From positions 2,480,001-2,544,000 of the forward strand of contig CAWDEX010000001.1 in assembly GCA_963801475.1 (NCBI GenBank): DNA of 64,000 nt. The letters run 5' to 3'. This stretch comes from DAOMFB01 sp963801475. GTDB lineage: Bacteria; Acidobacteriota; Thermoanaerobaculia; UBA5066. The notes beneath the pieces are model-generated. The model was given only the letters and a program-made list of their open reading frames with translations. It ran no database searches and was not told the DNA's origin. The position numbers and the translations under genes were made by a program. Numbering within the stretch: position 1 is the first letter of the stretch; every line of letters starts with the position of its first letter. Shown here piece by piece: positions 43,150 to 51,221 of the stretch.

Positions 43150-44627
43150 GGGTCACCCACTTCTCCGCCGAGTGCGTCCCGTTCGCGAAGACGGGAGGAC
43201 TGGGCGACGTCGTCGGCGCCCTGCCGAAGGCGCAGGCGGCGCGCGGACACGACGTCGACGTCTTCCTCCCCTTCCACCTCGAGGCGGCCGAGTGGTATCG
43301 GCGGCGCCTCAGCTGGCCCGAGCAGGCCCTGCCTCCGTTCGAGGTCTCCCTCCTCGGCCGGCCCCACACCGTCGGCCTCCTCCGCGGCACGCTCCCGGGG
43401 AGCACGGTTCCGGTCTATTTCGTCGCCCACGACCCCCTCTTCCACCGGACGCGCCTCTACGCACCGAACGAGACGGGGCGGGACGACGGCCTGTGGCGGT
43501 TCACGCTGTTCGTCCGCGCCGCCCTCGAGGCGATGCGCCGGATGGGACGGCGCCCCGAGCTCCTCCACGTCCACGACTGGCACCCGGCGCTCGCCGTCAT
43601 GCTCGCGGCCTGGAGCAGCTGGCGCGACCGGTGGTTCGACGACGTCGCCTCGGTCCTGACGATTCACAACGTCGCGTACCAGGGCGTCTACGGCCCCTCG
43701 GAGTTCCGGATCCTCGGGCTCCCGCCCGAGGCCTGGACGGGGGGCGGCGTGGAGTTCGGCGGCGACGTGAACCTCCTGAAGGGCGCCATCGTGGCCGCGG
43801 ACATGATCACCGCCGTCTCGCCGACCTACGCGTGGGAAATCACGACGCGCGAGGGAGGGGCGGGGCTGGACGGGGTCCTCCGGACGCGGAGCGACCGCCT
43901 CGTCGGAATCCTCAACGGCGTCGATACGAGCGTCTGGAACCCCGCGACCGACCCCGCCATCGCGGCGCACTACTCGCTCCGCGACCTGTCGGGAAAGCTC
44001 CTCTGCCGCCGCGATCTCTGCCGGATCGCCGGCCTCGACCCGGACGACGACGGGCTGGTCCTCGGCTCCGTCGGGCGCCTGACGGACCAGAAGGGCTTCG
44101 ACCTCCTCATGGGCGCGGCGCCCGAGCTCATCCGGCGGGGCGTCCGGATCGTCCTCCTCGGTTCGGGAGAGCCGCAGCTGGAGCACGCCCTCCGGATGCT
44201 AGCGTCCCACCACCCGGGGCGGGCGGCCGCCTTCGTCGGCTACAGCGAGGAGCTGGCGCACAAGATCGAGGCCGGCGCCGACGCGTTCGTCATGCCGTCC
44301 CGGTTCGAGCCGTGCGGCCTGAACCAGATGTACTCCCTCGCCTACGGCACGCCTCCCATCGTGCGCCGGGTCGGCGGCCTCGCCGACTCGGTGGCCGGTT
44401 TCGACGGGCGAAACTTCGACCGCGGGACGGGCTTCGTCTTCGAGGACCCGTCCTCCCACGCCCTCGCCGCCGAGATCCTCCGGGCGCAGGGGCTCTTCCA
44501 CCGCCCTGACGGCTGGCGCCGGCTGCTCGCCAACGGGATGACCCAGGACTTCTCGTGGGACCGCTCCGCCGCCGCCTACGACGCGGTCTACCGGCGTGCC
44601 CGGGAGGTCCGCGGGCTGCCATGGTGA
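43146..44627 (+). CDS. glgA: Glycogen (starch) synthase
   Basis: A 493-residue GT5 enzyme that extends alpha-1,4-glucan from ADP-glucose. The ADP-glucose site KTGGLGDV lies at residues 15-22; HVHDWHPAL near 140, TIHNVAYQGVYG near 175 and the C-terminal block PSRFEPCGLNQMYSLAYGTPPIVRRVGGL are all present. GTG 43146 overlaps the previous stop. No other glycogen genes are next to it. Confidence 0.95.
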   Translation: MRVTHFSAECVPFAKTGGLGDVVGALPKAQAARGHDVDVFLPFHLEAAEWYRRRLSWPEQALPPFEVSLLGRPHTVGLLRGTLPGSTVPVYFVAHDPLFHRTRLYAPNETGRDDGLWRFTLFVRAALEAMRRMGRRPELLHVHDWHPALAVMLAAWSSWRDRWFDDVASVLTIHNVAYQGVYGPSEFRILGLPPEAWTGGGVEFGGDVNLLKGAIVAADMITAVSPTYAWEITTREGGAGLDGVLRTRSDRLVGILNGVDTSVWNPATDPAIAAHYSLRDLSGKLLCRRDLCRIAGLDPDDDGLVLGSVGRLTDQKGFDLLMGAAPELIRRGVRIVLLGSGEPQLEHALRMLASHHPGRAAAFVGYSEELAHKIEAGADAFVMPSRFEPCGLNQMYSLAYGTPPIVRRVGGLADSVAGFDGRNFDRGTGFVFEDPSSHALAAEILRAQGLFHRPDGWRRLLANGMTQDFSWDRSAAAYDAVYRRAREVRGLPW

Positions 44628-44651
44628 CCTTCTAGCGGGGACCGGACGGGG

Positions 44652-44673
44652 CCATGAGCCATCTGTCTCATGG
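44652..44673. repeat. 7-bp inverted repeat upstream of the dehydrogenase cluster
   Basis: CCATGAG (44652-44658) and CTCATGG (44667-44673) with an 8-nt spacer, 67 nt before the first gene of the cluster. It could be an operator. Confidence 0.4.
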
Positions 44674-44739
44674 ACCTGGAAACCCCGATTCGGCGACGCT
44701 TTCGCGGGCCCTTCAGAGGGGCGCCGGGGGGATTCTTCG

Positions 44740-45858
44740 ATGAGCCAGTACCGGATCGCCTGGCTGCCGGGAGACGGCGTCGGCGTCGAGGTCATGGAGG
44801 CGGCGAGGATCGTCCTCGACGCCCTGAAGCTGAACGCCACCTACCCGCACGGGGACATCGGCTGGGAGTTCTGGTGCCGCGAGGGAGACGCGCTCCCCCC
44901 GCGCACGGTGGACCTTCTGCGGAACGTCGACGCGGCGATGTTCGGGGCGATCACCTCGAAGCCCGTCCGCGCGGCCGAGGAGGAGCTGGTCCCCGAGCTG
45001 AAGGGGAAGGGGCTGACCTACCGCTCCCCCATCGTCCGGATGCGGCAGCTCTTCGACCTCTACGTCTGCCTCCGCCCCTGCAAGGCGTACGCGGGAAACC
45101 CGCTGAACCTCAAGGACGGGATCGACCTCGTCATCTTCCGCGAGAACACGGAGGACCTCTACGCCGGGGTCGAGTTCTCGCCCGTGCCGCTCGAGCTGTC
45201 CGACGTCCTCGCGAAGCTCTCGAAGCCCTTCGCCCCGTTCGCGCCGCTCTCCGGGGAGCAGTACGCCATCTCCTGCAAGGTGAACACCCGGAAGGGCTCC
45301 GCGCGCATCGTCCGGGCCGCCTACGAGTTCGCGAAGGCGCACGGACGGCGGAAGGTCACGATCGTCCACAAGGCGAACGTCGTCCGGGCCGCCGACGGGC
45401 TCTTCTTCGAGGAGGCGCGGAAGGTCGCGGCGGACTACCCCTCGATCGCCACGGACGACGCCAACGTCGACGCCATCTGCATGTGGCTGCTGAAGAACCC
45501 GTTCGCTTACGACGTCCTCGTGGCGCCGAACCTCTACGGCGACATCATCTCGGATCTCGCCGCCCAGATGGTCGGCGGCCTCGGCTTCGGCTGCTCGGGG
45601 AACATCGGCGAGAAGCTGGCCGTCTTCGAGCCGTCGCACGGCTCCGCCCCGAAGTACACGGGGCAGTACAAGGTGAATCCGCTCGCGACGATCCTCGCCG
45701 CCAAGATGATGCTCGACTGGCTCGGCGAGACGGAGAAGGGGCGGCGCCTCGAAACCGCCGTCGCGAAGGTCATGGCCGAGGGGAAGGTCCGGACGTACGA
45801 CATGGGCGGCTCGTCGAAGACGCTCGAGATGGGCGAAGCGGTCGCCCGGGCGCTCTAG
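44740..45858 (+). CDS. Isocitrate/isopropylmalate dehydrogenase family
   Basis: A 372-residue beta-decarboxylating dehydrogenase. WLPGDGVGVEVMEAA opens the fold; YVCLRPCKAYAG and FRENTEDLYAGVEF hold substrate and metal contacts; VHKANVVRAADGLF and APNLYGDIISDLAAQMVGGLGFGCSGNIG complete the metal and NAD sites. The specificity loop does not clearly match classical LeuB or ICDH, so homoisocitrate, 3-methylmalate or related substrates are possible. A GGGGGGA ribosome site precedes ATG 44740. It leads a cluster with aconitase-like and CoA-related genes. Confidence 0.8.
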   Translation: MSQYRIAWLPGDGVGVEVMEAARIVLDALKLNATYPHGDIGWEFWCREGDALPPRTVDLLRNVDAAMFGAITSKPVRAAEEELVPELKGKGLTYRSPIVRMRQLFDLYVCLRPCKAYAGNPLNLKDGIDLVIFRENTEDLYAGVEFSPVPLELSDVLAKLSKPFAPFAPLSGEQYAISCKVNTRKGSARIVRAAYEFAKAHGRRKVTIVHKANVVRAADGLFFEEARKVAADYPSIATDDANVDAICMWLLKNPFAYDVLVAPNLYGDIISDLAAQMVGGLGFGCSGNIGEKLAVFEPSHGSAPKYTGQYKVNPLATILAAKMMLDWLGETEKGRRLETAVAKVMAEGKVRTYDMGGSSKTLEMGEAVARAL

Positions 45859-45866
45859 GGGACGCC

Positions 45867-46805
45867 TTGCGGTTCCAGGCCGGAATCCGTCTCCACGAGG
45901 TCGGCCCCCGCGACGGCCTCCAGGCGGAGAAGTTCGTCGTCCCGACGGACGTGAAGGCCGCCTGGATCTCGCGCGCCGCGGCCTCCGGCCTCGACATCGT
46001 CCAGGTCGGCTCTTTCGTCCACCCGGAGAAGGTCCCCCAGATGGCCGACACCGACGCGCTCTTCCGGAGGCTCACGGGGCCCGGCGCCCCCCCGCGGCGG
46101 GCCGTCCTCGCCGGCCTCGTCCTGAACGAGAAGGGGTTCGAGCGCGGCCTCGACGCGGGAGTGGAGCTCTTCTGCATGGGGGTCTCGGCCAGCGAGACGC
46201 ACAGCCGGAAGAACGCCGGGGTGGGAACCACGGAAGCGACCCGGCGGATCGTCGCGATGGCCCGGCGGGCGCTCGCGGCCGAAAAGCCGGTTCAGGTCGC
46301 CGTCCAGTCGGCCTTCGGCTGCGGATTCGAAGGTCCCGTCCCGGAGGAGCGCGTCCTCGACATCTGCCGCGCCTACCTCGAGGCGGGGCTCACGCGGATC
46401 AGCCTGGCCGATACGGCCGGGCACGCCCACCCCGAGCAGGTGACGCACCTGTTCACGGCGCTCCGTGCCCTGGCCCCCGAGATCCGGACGGCCTGCCACT
46501 TCCACGACACGTACGGCGTCGGCATGGCAAACGTCTTTGCGGCGCTCGCCGCCGGGGTCTCCTCCTTCGAGACGTCGTTCGCGGGGCTCGGCGGCTGCCC
46601 CTTCACGAAGGTGGCCGCCGGCAACGTCGCCACCGAGGACTTCGTTCACGCCCTCCAGCGGATGAACGTCCGGACCGACGTCGACCTCCCGGCCCTGATC
46701 TCCCTGGCGCGCGACGTCGCGGGCTTCTTCGGCCGCGAGATGCCGGGGCGGGTCCACAAGACCGGGCCGGTCCCGGCCGGGCCCCGGGCGGAGGCCACCG
46801 CGTGA
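45867..46805 (+). CDS. HMG-CoA lyase-like enzyme (DRE-TIM metallolyase)
   Basis: 312 residues from TTG 45867, 8 nt after the dehydrogenase. LHEVGPRDGLQAEKFVVPTDVK is the DRE-TIM start (R-D-G-L-Q), FVHPEKVPQMAD and SLADTAGHAHPEQV follow, and FAGLGGCPFTKVAAGNVATED carries the HMG-CoA-lyase loop Cys. This family cleaves 3-hydroxy-3-methylglutaryl-CoA or close homologues to acetyl-CoA plus a 3-oxo acid; isopropylmalate synthase is less likely from these motifs. It overlaps the CoA-transferase gene (GTGA). Confidence 0.85.
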   Translation: MRFQAGIRLHEVGPRDGLQAEKFVVPTDVKAAWISRAAASGLDIVQVGSFVHPEKVPQMADTDALFRRLTGPGAPPRRAVLAGLVLNEKGFERGLDAGVELFCMGVSASETHSRKNAGVGTTEATRRIVAMARRALAAEKPVQVAVQSAFGCGFEGPVPEERVLDICRAYLEAGLTRISLADTAGHAHPEQVTHLFTALRALAPEIRTACHFHDTYGVGMANVFAALAAGVSSFETSFAGLGGCPFTKVAAGNVATEDFVHALQRMNVRTDVDLPALISLARDVAGFFGREMPGRVHKTGPVPAGPRAEATA

Positions 46806-48001
46806 CGGCGAGACTCCTCGACGGGATCCGCGTCCTCGACCTGACGAACGTCCTCTCGGGTCCCTTCGCAACCCTCCATCTCGCCTTCCTCGGGGCCGAG
46901 GTGATCAAGATCGAGAACCCGAAGGACGGCGACCTCGCGCGGAAGCTCGGGAACGTCCCGAAGCTCAACCAGGAGCTGATGGGGACCAGCTTCCTCGCCC
47001 AGAACGCCAACAAGAAGTCGGTCACGCTGAACCTGAAGGCCGAGAAGGGGCGCGAGGTCTTCCGGAAGCTCGTGACGACGGCCGACGTCCTCGTCGAGAA
47101 CTTCCGCCCCGGCGTCATGGACCGGCTCGGCCTTCCGTACGCCGCGCTCGCGACGATCAACCCGCGCCTCGTCTACTGCGCCATCTCGGGTTTCGGCCAG
47201 ACCGGGCCCGACGCCCTGAAGCCGGCTTACGACCAGATCATCCAGGGGCTCTCGGGGACGATGGCCGTGAACGGCGACGAGCGGCTGAACCCGCTCCGGT
47301 GCGGCTTCCCCGTCTGCGACACGGTCGGCGGGCTCAACGCCGCCTTCGCCGTCATGGCCGCCCTCTACCACCGGGAACGGACCGGGGAGGGGCAGCTGAT
47401 CGACGTCGCCCTTCTCGACTCGATCATGCCGCTGATGGGATGGGTCGCCGCGAACCTCCTGATCGGCGGCCAGCCGCCGGTCCTGCTCGGGAACGACAAC
47501 TTCACGGCGGCGCCGTCGGGGACGTTCGCCACGAAGGACGGCCACATCAACATCGCCGCGAACAAGCAGGAGCAGTGGGAGGCGGTCGCCGACGTCCTCG
47601 GCGTTCCCGAGCTGAAGAGCGACCCGCGGTTCGCCGAGCGCGACACGCGGAAGAAGAACCGGAAGCTCCTGACGCCGCTCCTGGAAGAGAAGCTCCGGAC
47701 CCGGACCACGGCCGAGTGGGTCGACGCCCTGAACGCGCGCGACGTCCCGTCTGGAGACATCCTGTCGCTCGAAGCGGCGCTCGCGCAGCCGCAGGTCGCG
47801 CACCGGAAGACGCTCCAAACCGTCCCCGTGCCGGGGATCGGCGACCTGCCGCTCTTCGACCTGACCGCGCTCTTCGAGAAGACGCCGGCCTCGATCGACG
47901 CGCCGCCGCCTCGCCTTTCCGAGCACACGGAGGAGGTCCTGACGGACGCGGGCTTCACGAAGGAAGAGATCGCCGGGATGAGAAGGCAGGGAATCGTCTG
48001 A
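46802..48001 (+). CDS. Class III CoA-transferase (CaiB/BaiF family)
   Basis: 399 residues from GTG 46802. RVLDLTNVLSGPFATLHLAFLGAEVIKIENPKDGD, the family's N-terminal signature, is followed by NKKSVTLNLK, ENFRPGVMDRLGL and CDTVGGLNAAFAVMAALYHRERTGEGQ with the catalytic Asp. It moves CoA between carboxylic acids; the donor and acceptor cannot be read from sequence. Next to an HMG-CoA-lyase-like enzyme, it may activate a branched hydroxy-dicarboxylate. Confidence 0.88.
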   Translation: MTARLLDGIRVLDLTNVLSGPFATLHLAFLGAEVIKIENPKDGDLARKLGNVPKLNQELMGTSFLAQNANKKSVTLNLKAEKGREVFRKLVTTADVLVENFRPGVMDRLGLPYAALATINPRLVYCAISGFGQTGPDALKPAYDQIIQGLSGTMAVNGDERLNPLRCGFPVCDTVGGLNAAFAVMAALYHRERTGEGQLIDVALLDSIMPLMGWVAANLLIGGQPPVLLGNDNFTAAPSGTFATKDGHINIAANKQEQWEAVADVLGVPELKSDPRFAERDTRKKNRKLLTPLLEEKLRTRTTAEWVDALNARDVPSGDILSLEAALAQPQVAHRKTLQTVPVPGIGDLPLFDLTALFEKTPASIDAPPPRLSEHTEEVLTDAGFTKEEIAGMRRQGIV

Positions 48002-48015
48002 GGGGGGAACGAAGC

Positions 48016-49309
48016 ATGGGCAAGACCGTCGTCGAGAAGATCCTCTCCCGCGCCGCGGGGAAGCCGGGCGCGAAGGAGGGTGACGTCGTCGAGCCACGCG
48101 TCGACCTCGCGATGTCGCACGAGAACGCGGCGCTCGTCATCAACCAGTTCCTCGAGATCTGGAAGGGGACCGGACGGACGCCGAAGGTCTGGGACCCGTC
48201 GCGGATCGCCATCATCTTCGACCATCGCGTCCCCGCCGAGTCGCCCAAGACGGCGACGAACCAGAAGAGGGTTCGCGACTTCGTCGCGGCGCACGGGATC
48301 GGGCGCTTCCACGACGTCCGCGGCGACACGGGGGGTATCTGCCACCAGGTCCTTCCCGAGTACGGCTACGTCCGGCCGGGGACCGTCGTCGTCGGGACCG
48401 ACTCGCACACGACGAGCCACGGCGCGCTCGGGGCCTTCGCGTTCGGGATCGGGGCGACCGAGATGGCGAGCGTCTGGACGCTCGGCGCGGCGCTCAACGT
48501 CGAGGTGCCCCCGACGATCAAGGTCGTCGTGACCGGCGCCTTCCCCGAATACGTCGGCCCGAAGGACCTGATCCTCCACCTGATCGGGAAGATCAGCGCG
48601 CAGGGGGCGAACTTCCGGGCGCTCGAGTTCCACGGCGAGACGATCCGGACGATGCCGACCTCCGGCCGGCTCGTCCTGTGCAACATGTCGGTCGAAGCCG
48701 GGGCGACCGCCGGGATCGTCCCGGCCGATGCCGAAACCGTCCGCTACCTGCGCGAGGAGGCGGGCGTCACCGACCCGCTCGACCTCGTCACCCCCGACGC
48801 CGACGCGGCGTACGAGCGCGTCATCGAGATCGACGTCTCGAGCGCTCGCTCCGCAGATCGCCTGCCCGCACACCGTCGACAACGTCAAGCCGGTCGACGC
48901 CGTGGCCGGCGTGAAGGTCCACCAGGTCGTCATCGGCTCCTGCACGAACGGGCGGCTCGACGACCTCGCGGCGGCCGCGGAGATCGTCCGCGGGAAGAAA
49001 GTGGCCACGGGGACCCGGATGCTGGTCTTCCCCGCCTCCGGGAAGATCTGGATGGAGGCGTTGAAGAAAGGGTACATCGGCGACTTCATCTCGGCCGGCG
49101 CCGTCGTCATGAACGCCGGATGCGGCCCCTGCCTCGGCGTCCACGAGGGCGCCCTCGGCGACGGCGAGGTCGCCCTCTCGACGACGAACCGGAACTTCAA
49201 GGGACGGATGGGGAACCCGACCTCCGAGGTCTACCTCTGCTCCCCCGCCGTCGCGGCGGCCTCGGCCGTCGCGGGGGTCATCCGCGACCCGCGGAAGGGA
49301 GCGCACTGA
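48016..49309 (+). CDS. Aconitase-family large subunit (isopropylmalate/homoaconitate isomerase type), frameshifted
   Basis: From ATG 48016 one frame covers the first 275 codons (MGKTVVEKILSRAAG; FDHRVPAESPKTA; TDSHTTSHGALGAFAFGIGATEMA). At 48841 a one-base excess shifts the frame: GAC GTC TCG then GCG CTC GCT CCG CAG continues as ALAPQIACPHTVDNVKPVD. The rest carries GSCTNGR and NAGCGPCLG, which supply the three 4Fe-4S cysteines. Reconstructed length is about 430 residues, the archaeal-type LeuC/HACN size. It is either a real frameshift or an assembly error. The small subunit starts 1 nt after the stop. Confidence 0.8.
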
Positions 49310-49310
49310 C

Positions 49311-49805
49311 ATGGCCACCGTGATTCGCGTCCTTCCCGACGACATCTCGACCGACGTCATCTACCCCGGGCGGTACATGGCGACCGTCCTCCCGTCGGAG
49401 ACGCCGCAGTTCGCCTTCGCCGACGACGCAGCGCTGAACGCGAAGCTGAAGGCGAAAGAGGTCCCCCCCGGTTCCGTGATCGTCGCGGGGCCGAACTTCG
49501 GCTGCGGCTCCTCGCGCGAGCAGGCCGTCTCGACGCTGAAGGGGCACGAGCTGATCATCGTGGCCGGAAGCTTCGCCCGGATCTTTCTCCAGAACTCGAT
49601 CAACCTCGGCCTCAACGTCGTCACGGCGCCGGGGATCGAGGCGAGCGAAGGGGACGATCTCGAAATCGGCCCGCAGCGCGTCACGAACCGGACGACCGGA
49701 AAGAGCTTCGACGTCGTCCCGCTCCCGGCCGCCCGCCAGGCGATCATCGACGCCGGCGGCCTGATCGCCTACACGCGCAAGCGGCTCCTCCAGACCCCGG
49801 CCTGA
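49311..49805 (+). CDS. Aconitase-family small subunit (LeuD/HACN type)
   Basis: A 164-residue swivelling subunit. VLPDDISTDVIYPGRYM near 8-23 is the substrate-specificity region, and GPNFGCGSSREQAV near 60-73 is the family signature. Length and sequence match the short archaeal-type small subunits that pair with about 420-residue large subunits. Specificity (isopropylmalate, homocitrate or another 2-alkylmalate) is not fixed by what can be seen. Confidence 0.9.
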   Translation: MATVIRVLPDDISTDVIYPGRYMATVLPSETPQFAFADDAALNAKLKAKEVPPGSVIVAGPNFGCGSSREQAVSTLKGHELIIVAGSFARIFLQNSINLGLNVVTAPGIEASEGDDLEIGPQRVTNRTTGKSFDVVPLPAARQAIIDAGGLIAYTRKRLLQTPA

Positions 49806-49944
49806 CGCCGACCCCCCGGAGCCCGGCGGTGCCTGCCTCCGCGTTGCACCGGACTCGCCCCGCCCGCCGCTGATCGCGATCGTCACGCCCCCCGGCGAGC
49901 AACCAACCTGACGGACGGCGTCTGAGTAGTCGCCCCCCGGCGCC

Positions 49945-49950
49945 TAGAAT
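49945..49950 (+). promoter_or_regulatory. -10 box of a likely leaderless transcript (racemase gene)
   Basis: TAGAAT ends 6 nt before ATG 49957; no Shine-Dalgarno lies between. The rest of the gap 49806-49944 shows nothing I can assign. Confidence 0.5.
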
Positions 49951-49956
49951 CCGCTC

Positions 49957-50673
49957 ATGCCGCTGCACATCGGAATCGTGGCCTGCAGCGCCGAAGGCGC
50001 CGCGCTCTGCTACCGCACGATCTGCGAGGAGGGCCAGGCGCAGCTCGGTCCTCACAGGCATCCCGAGGTCTCCATGCACACCTACTCGCTGGGCGAGTAC
50101 ATGGACTTCATCTACCGGGACGACTGGCGGGGCGTGGCAGACCTCATGCTCTCCTCGGCCGAAAAGCTCAAGAGGATCGGCGCCGATTTCCTGATCTGTC
50201 CTGACAACACGGTCCACCGCTCCTTCGCACTGGTCGCCGAGCGTTCGCCTCTTCCGTGGCTGCACATCGTCGAAGTCGTCGCAGCGGAGGCACAGCGGCG
50301 AGGCTTCAGGGAACTGGCGATCACCGGCACCTCCTACACCATGGAAGGCCCGGTCTATCCCGAGGTCCTCTCGCGGAACGGAATCGGATTCCGTATTCCC
50401 CTTCCCGGGGAGCGAGGCGAGATCAACCGGATCATCTTCGAGGAGCTCGTGAACGGCGTCGTCAGACCGGAATCGAAGGCCGCCCTCCGCGCCGTCATCG
50501 GCCGCATGCAGTCGGAGGGGAGCGATGCCGTCGTGCTCGGCTGCACCGAGCTTCCGCTCCTCGTCACGCCGGCGGATTCGCCCCTCCCCGTGCTGGACTC
50601 CACTCGACTGCTCGCGCGGGCCGCGCTCCGGCGAGCCATGGGCACACCCCTCCGCCCTCAGCGACCCCGATGA
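49957..50673 (+). CDS. Aspartate/glutamate racemase family protein
   Basis: 238 residues with the two-domain racemase fold: start LHIGIVACSAEGAALCYR, the N-terminal active-site segment LICPDNTVH near 83-91 and the C-terminal VVLGCTELPLL near 192-202. The usual first catalytic Cys (C-N-T) is replaced by Asp (D-N-T), while the second Cys is present. It may be a single-Cys subfamily or an isomerase with a different chemistry. It overlaps the next gene by ATGA. Confidence 0.85.
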   Translation: MPLHIGIVACSAEGAALCYRTICEEGQAQLGPHRHPEVSMHTYSLGEYMDFIYRDDWRGVADLMLSSAEKLKRIGADFLICPDNTVHRSFALVAERSPLPWLHIVEVVAAEAQRRGFRELAITGTSYTMEGPVYPEVLSRNGIGFRIPLPGERGEINRIIFEELVNGVVRPESKAALRAVIGRMQSEGSDAVVLGCTELPLLVTPADSPLPVLDSTRLLARAALRRAMGTPLRPQRPR

Positions 50674-51164
50674 GCGGCAGGTCCATCCCCTGGTGGCGCG
50701 GCGCGCGCGGCGAGTGGTATGTCGTGGCCCAGATCGCCCTGACCCTCGTCGTATTCCTCGGCCCCCGCACCGTGTCGGGCTTGCCTGGCTGGCCGGCGCC
50801 GCTCGCCGGGATATCCGTCGTGGCCGGGGCCGTGATCGCGCTGGCCGGCTTCGGTCTTCTCCTTGCCGGTCTGTTCCGGCTCGGCCCCGACCTAACTCCC
50901 TTGCCCTACCCCACCTCGCGCGCCACCCTCGTTCAAACCGGTCCGTATCGCCTCGTGCGGCACCCCATGTACGCGGGTGGCATCGCCCTCGCCTTCGGTT
51001 GGGCCCTGTTCGTACGAGGCTGGCTCACCCTGGGGTCCGCCACGGTCCTGTTCCTCTTTCTCGAGGTCAAGGCCACACGCGAAGAACGATGGCTGGTCGA
51101 CAGGTTTCCCGACTACCCGGACTATCAGCGGCGCGTCCGCAAGCTCATCCCGCTCGTTCACTGA
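50670..51164 (+). CDS. Isoprenylcysteine carboxyl methyltransferase (ICMT) family membrane protein
   Basis: 164 residues with four hydrophobic segments and the family motif LVQTGPYRLVRHPMYAGGIALAFGWAL near 92-118, then EERWLVDRFPDYPDYQRRVRKLIPLV at the end. The GPYR-x-x-RHPxY motif marks SAM-dependent membrane methyltransferases of the ICMT/PEMT type. The substrate is unknown. It is coupled to the racemase gene by ATGA. Confidence 0.85.
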   Translation: MSGRSIPWWRGARGEWYVVAQIALTLVVFLGPRTVSGLPGWPAPLAGISVVAGAVIALAGFGLLLAGLFRLGPDLTPLPYPTSRATLVQTGPYRLVRHPMYAGGIALAFGWALFVRGWLTLGSATVLFLFLEVKATREERWLVDRFPDYPDYQRRVRKLIPLVH

Positions 51165-51221
51165 CCGTATCCTCCTCCCGGACCGGAGGGTCGGCGCAAT
51201 CTGCCACGGAGAGCTCGGCCA

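Noticed and set aside
48841..48860. Programmed ribosomal frameshift in the aconitase large subunit
   Set aside because: No slippery heptamer, stimulatory pseudoknot or Shine-Dalgarno-like element is seen at the shift; a mutation or sequencing error is simpler.
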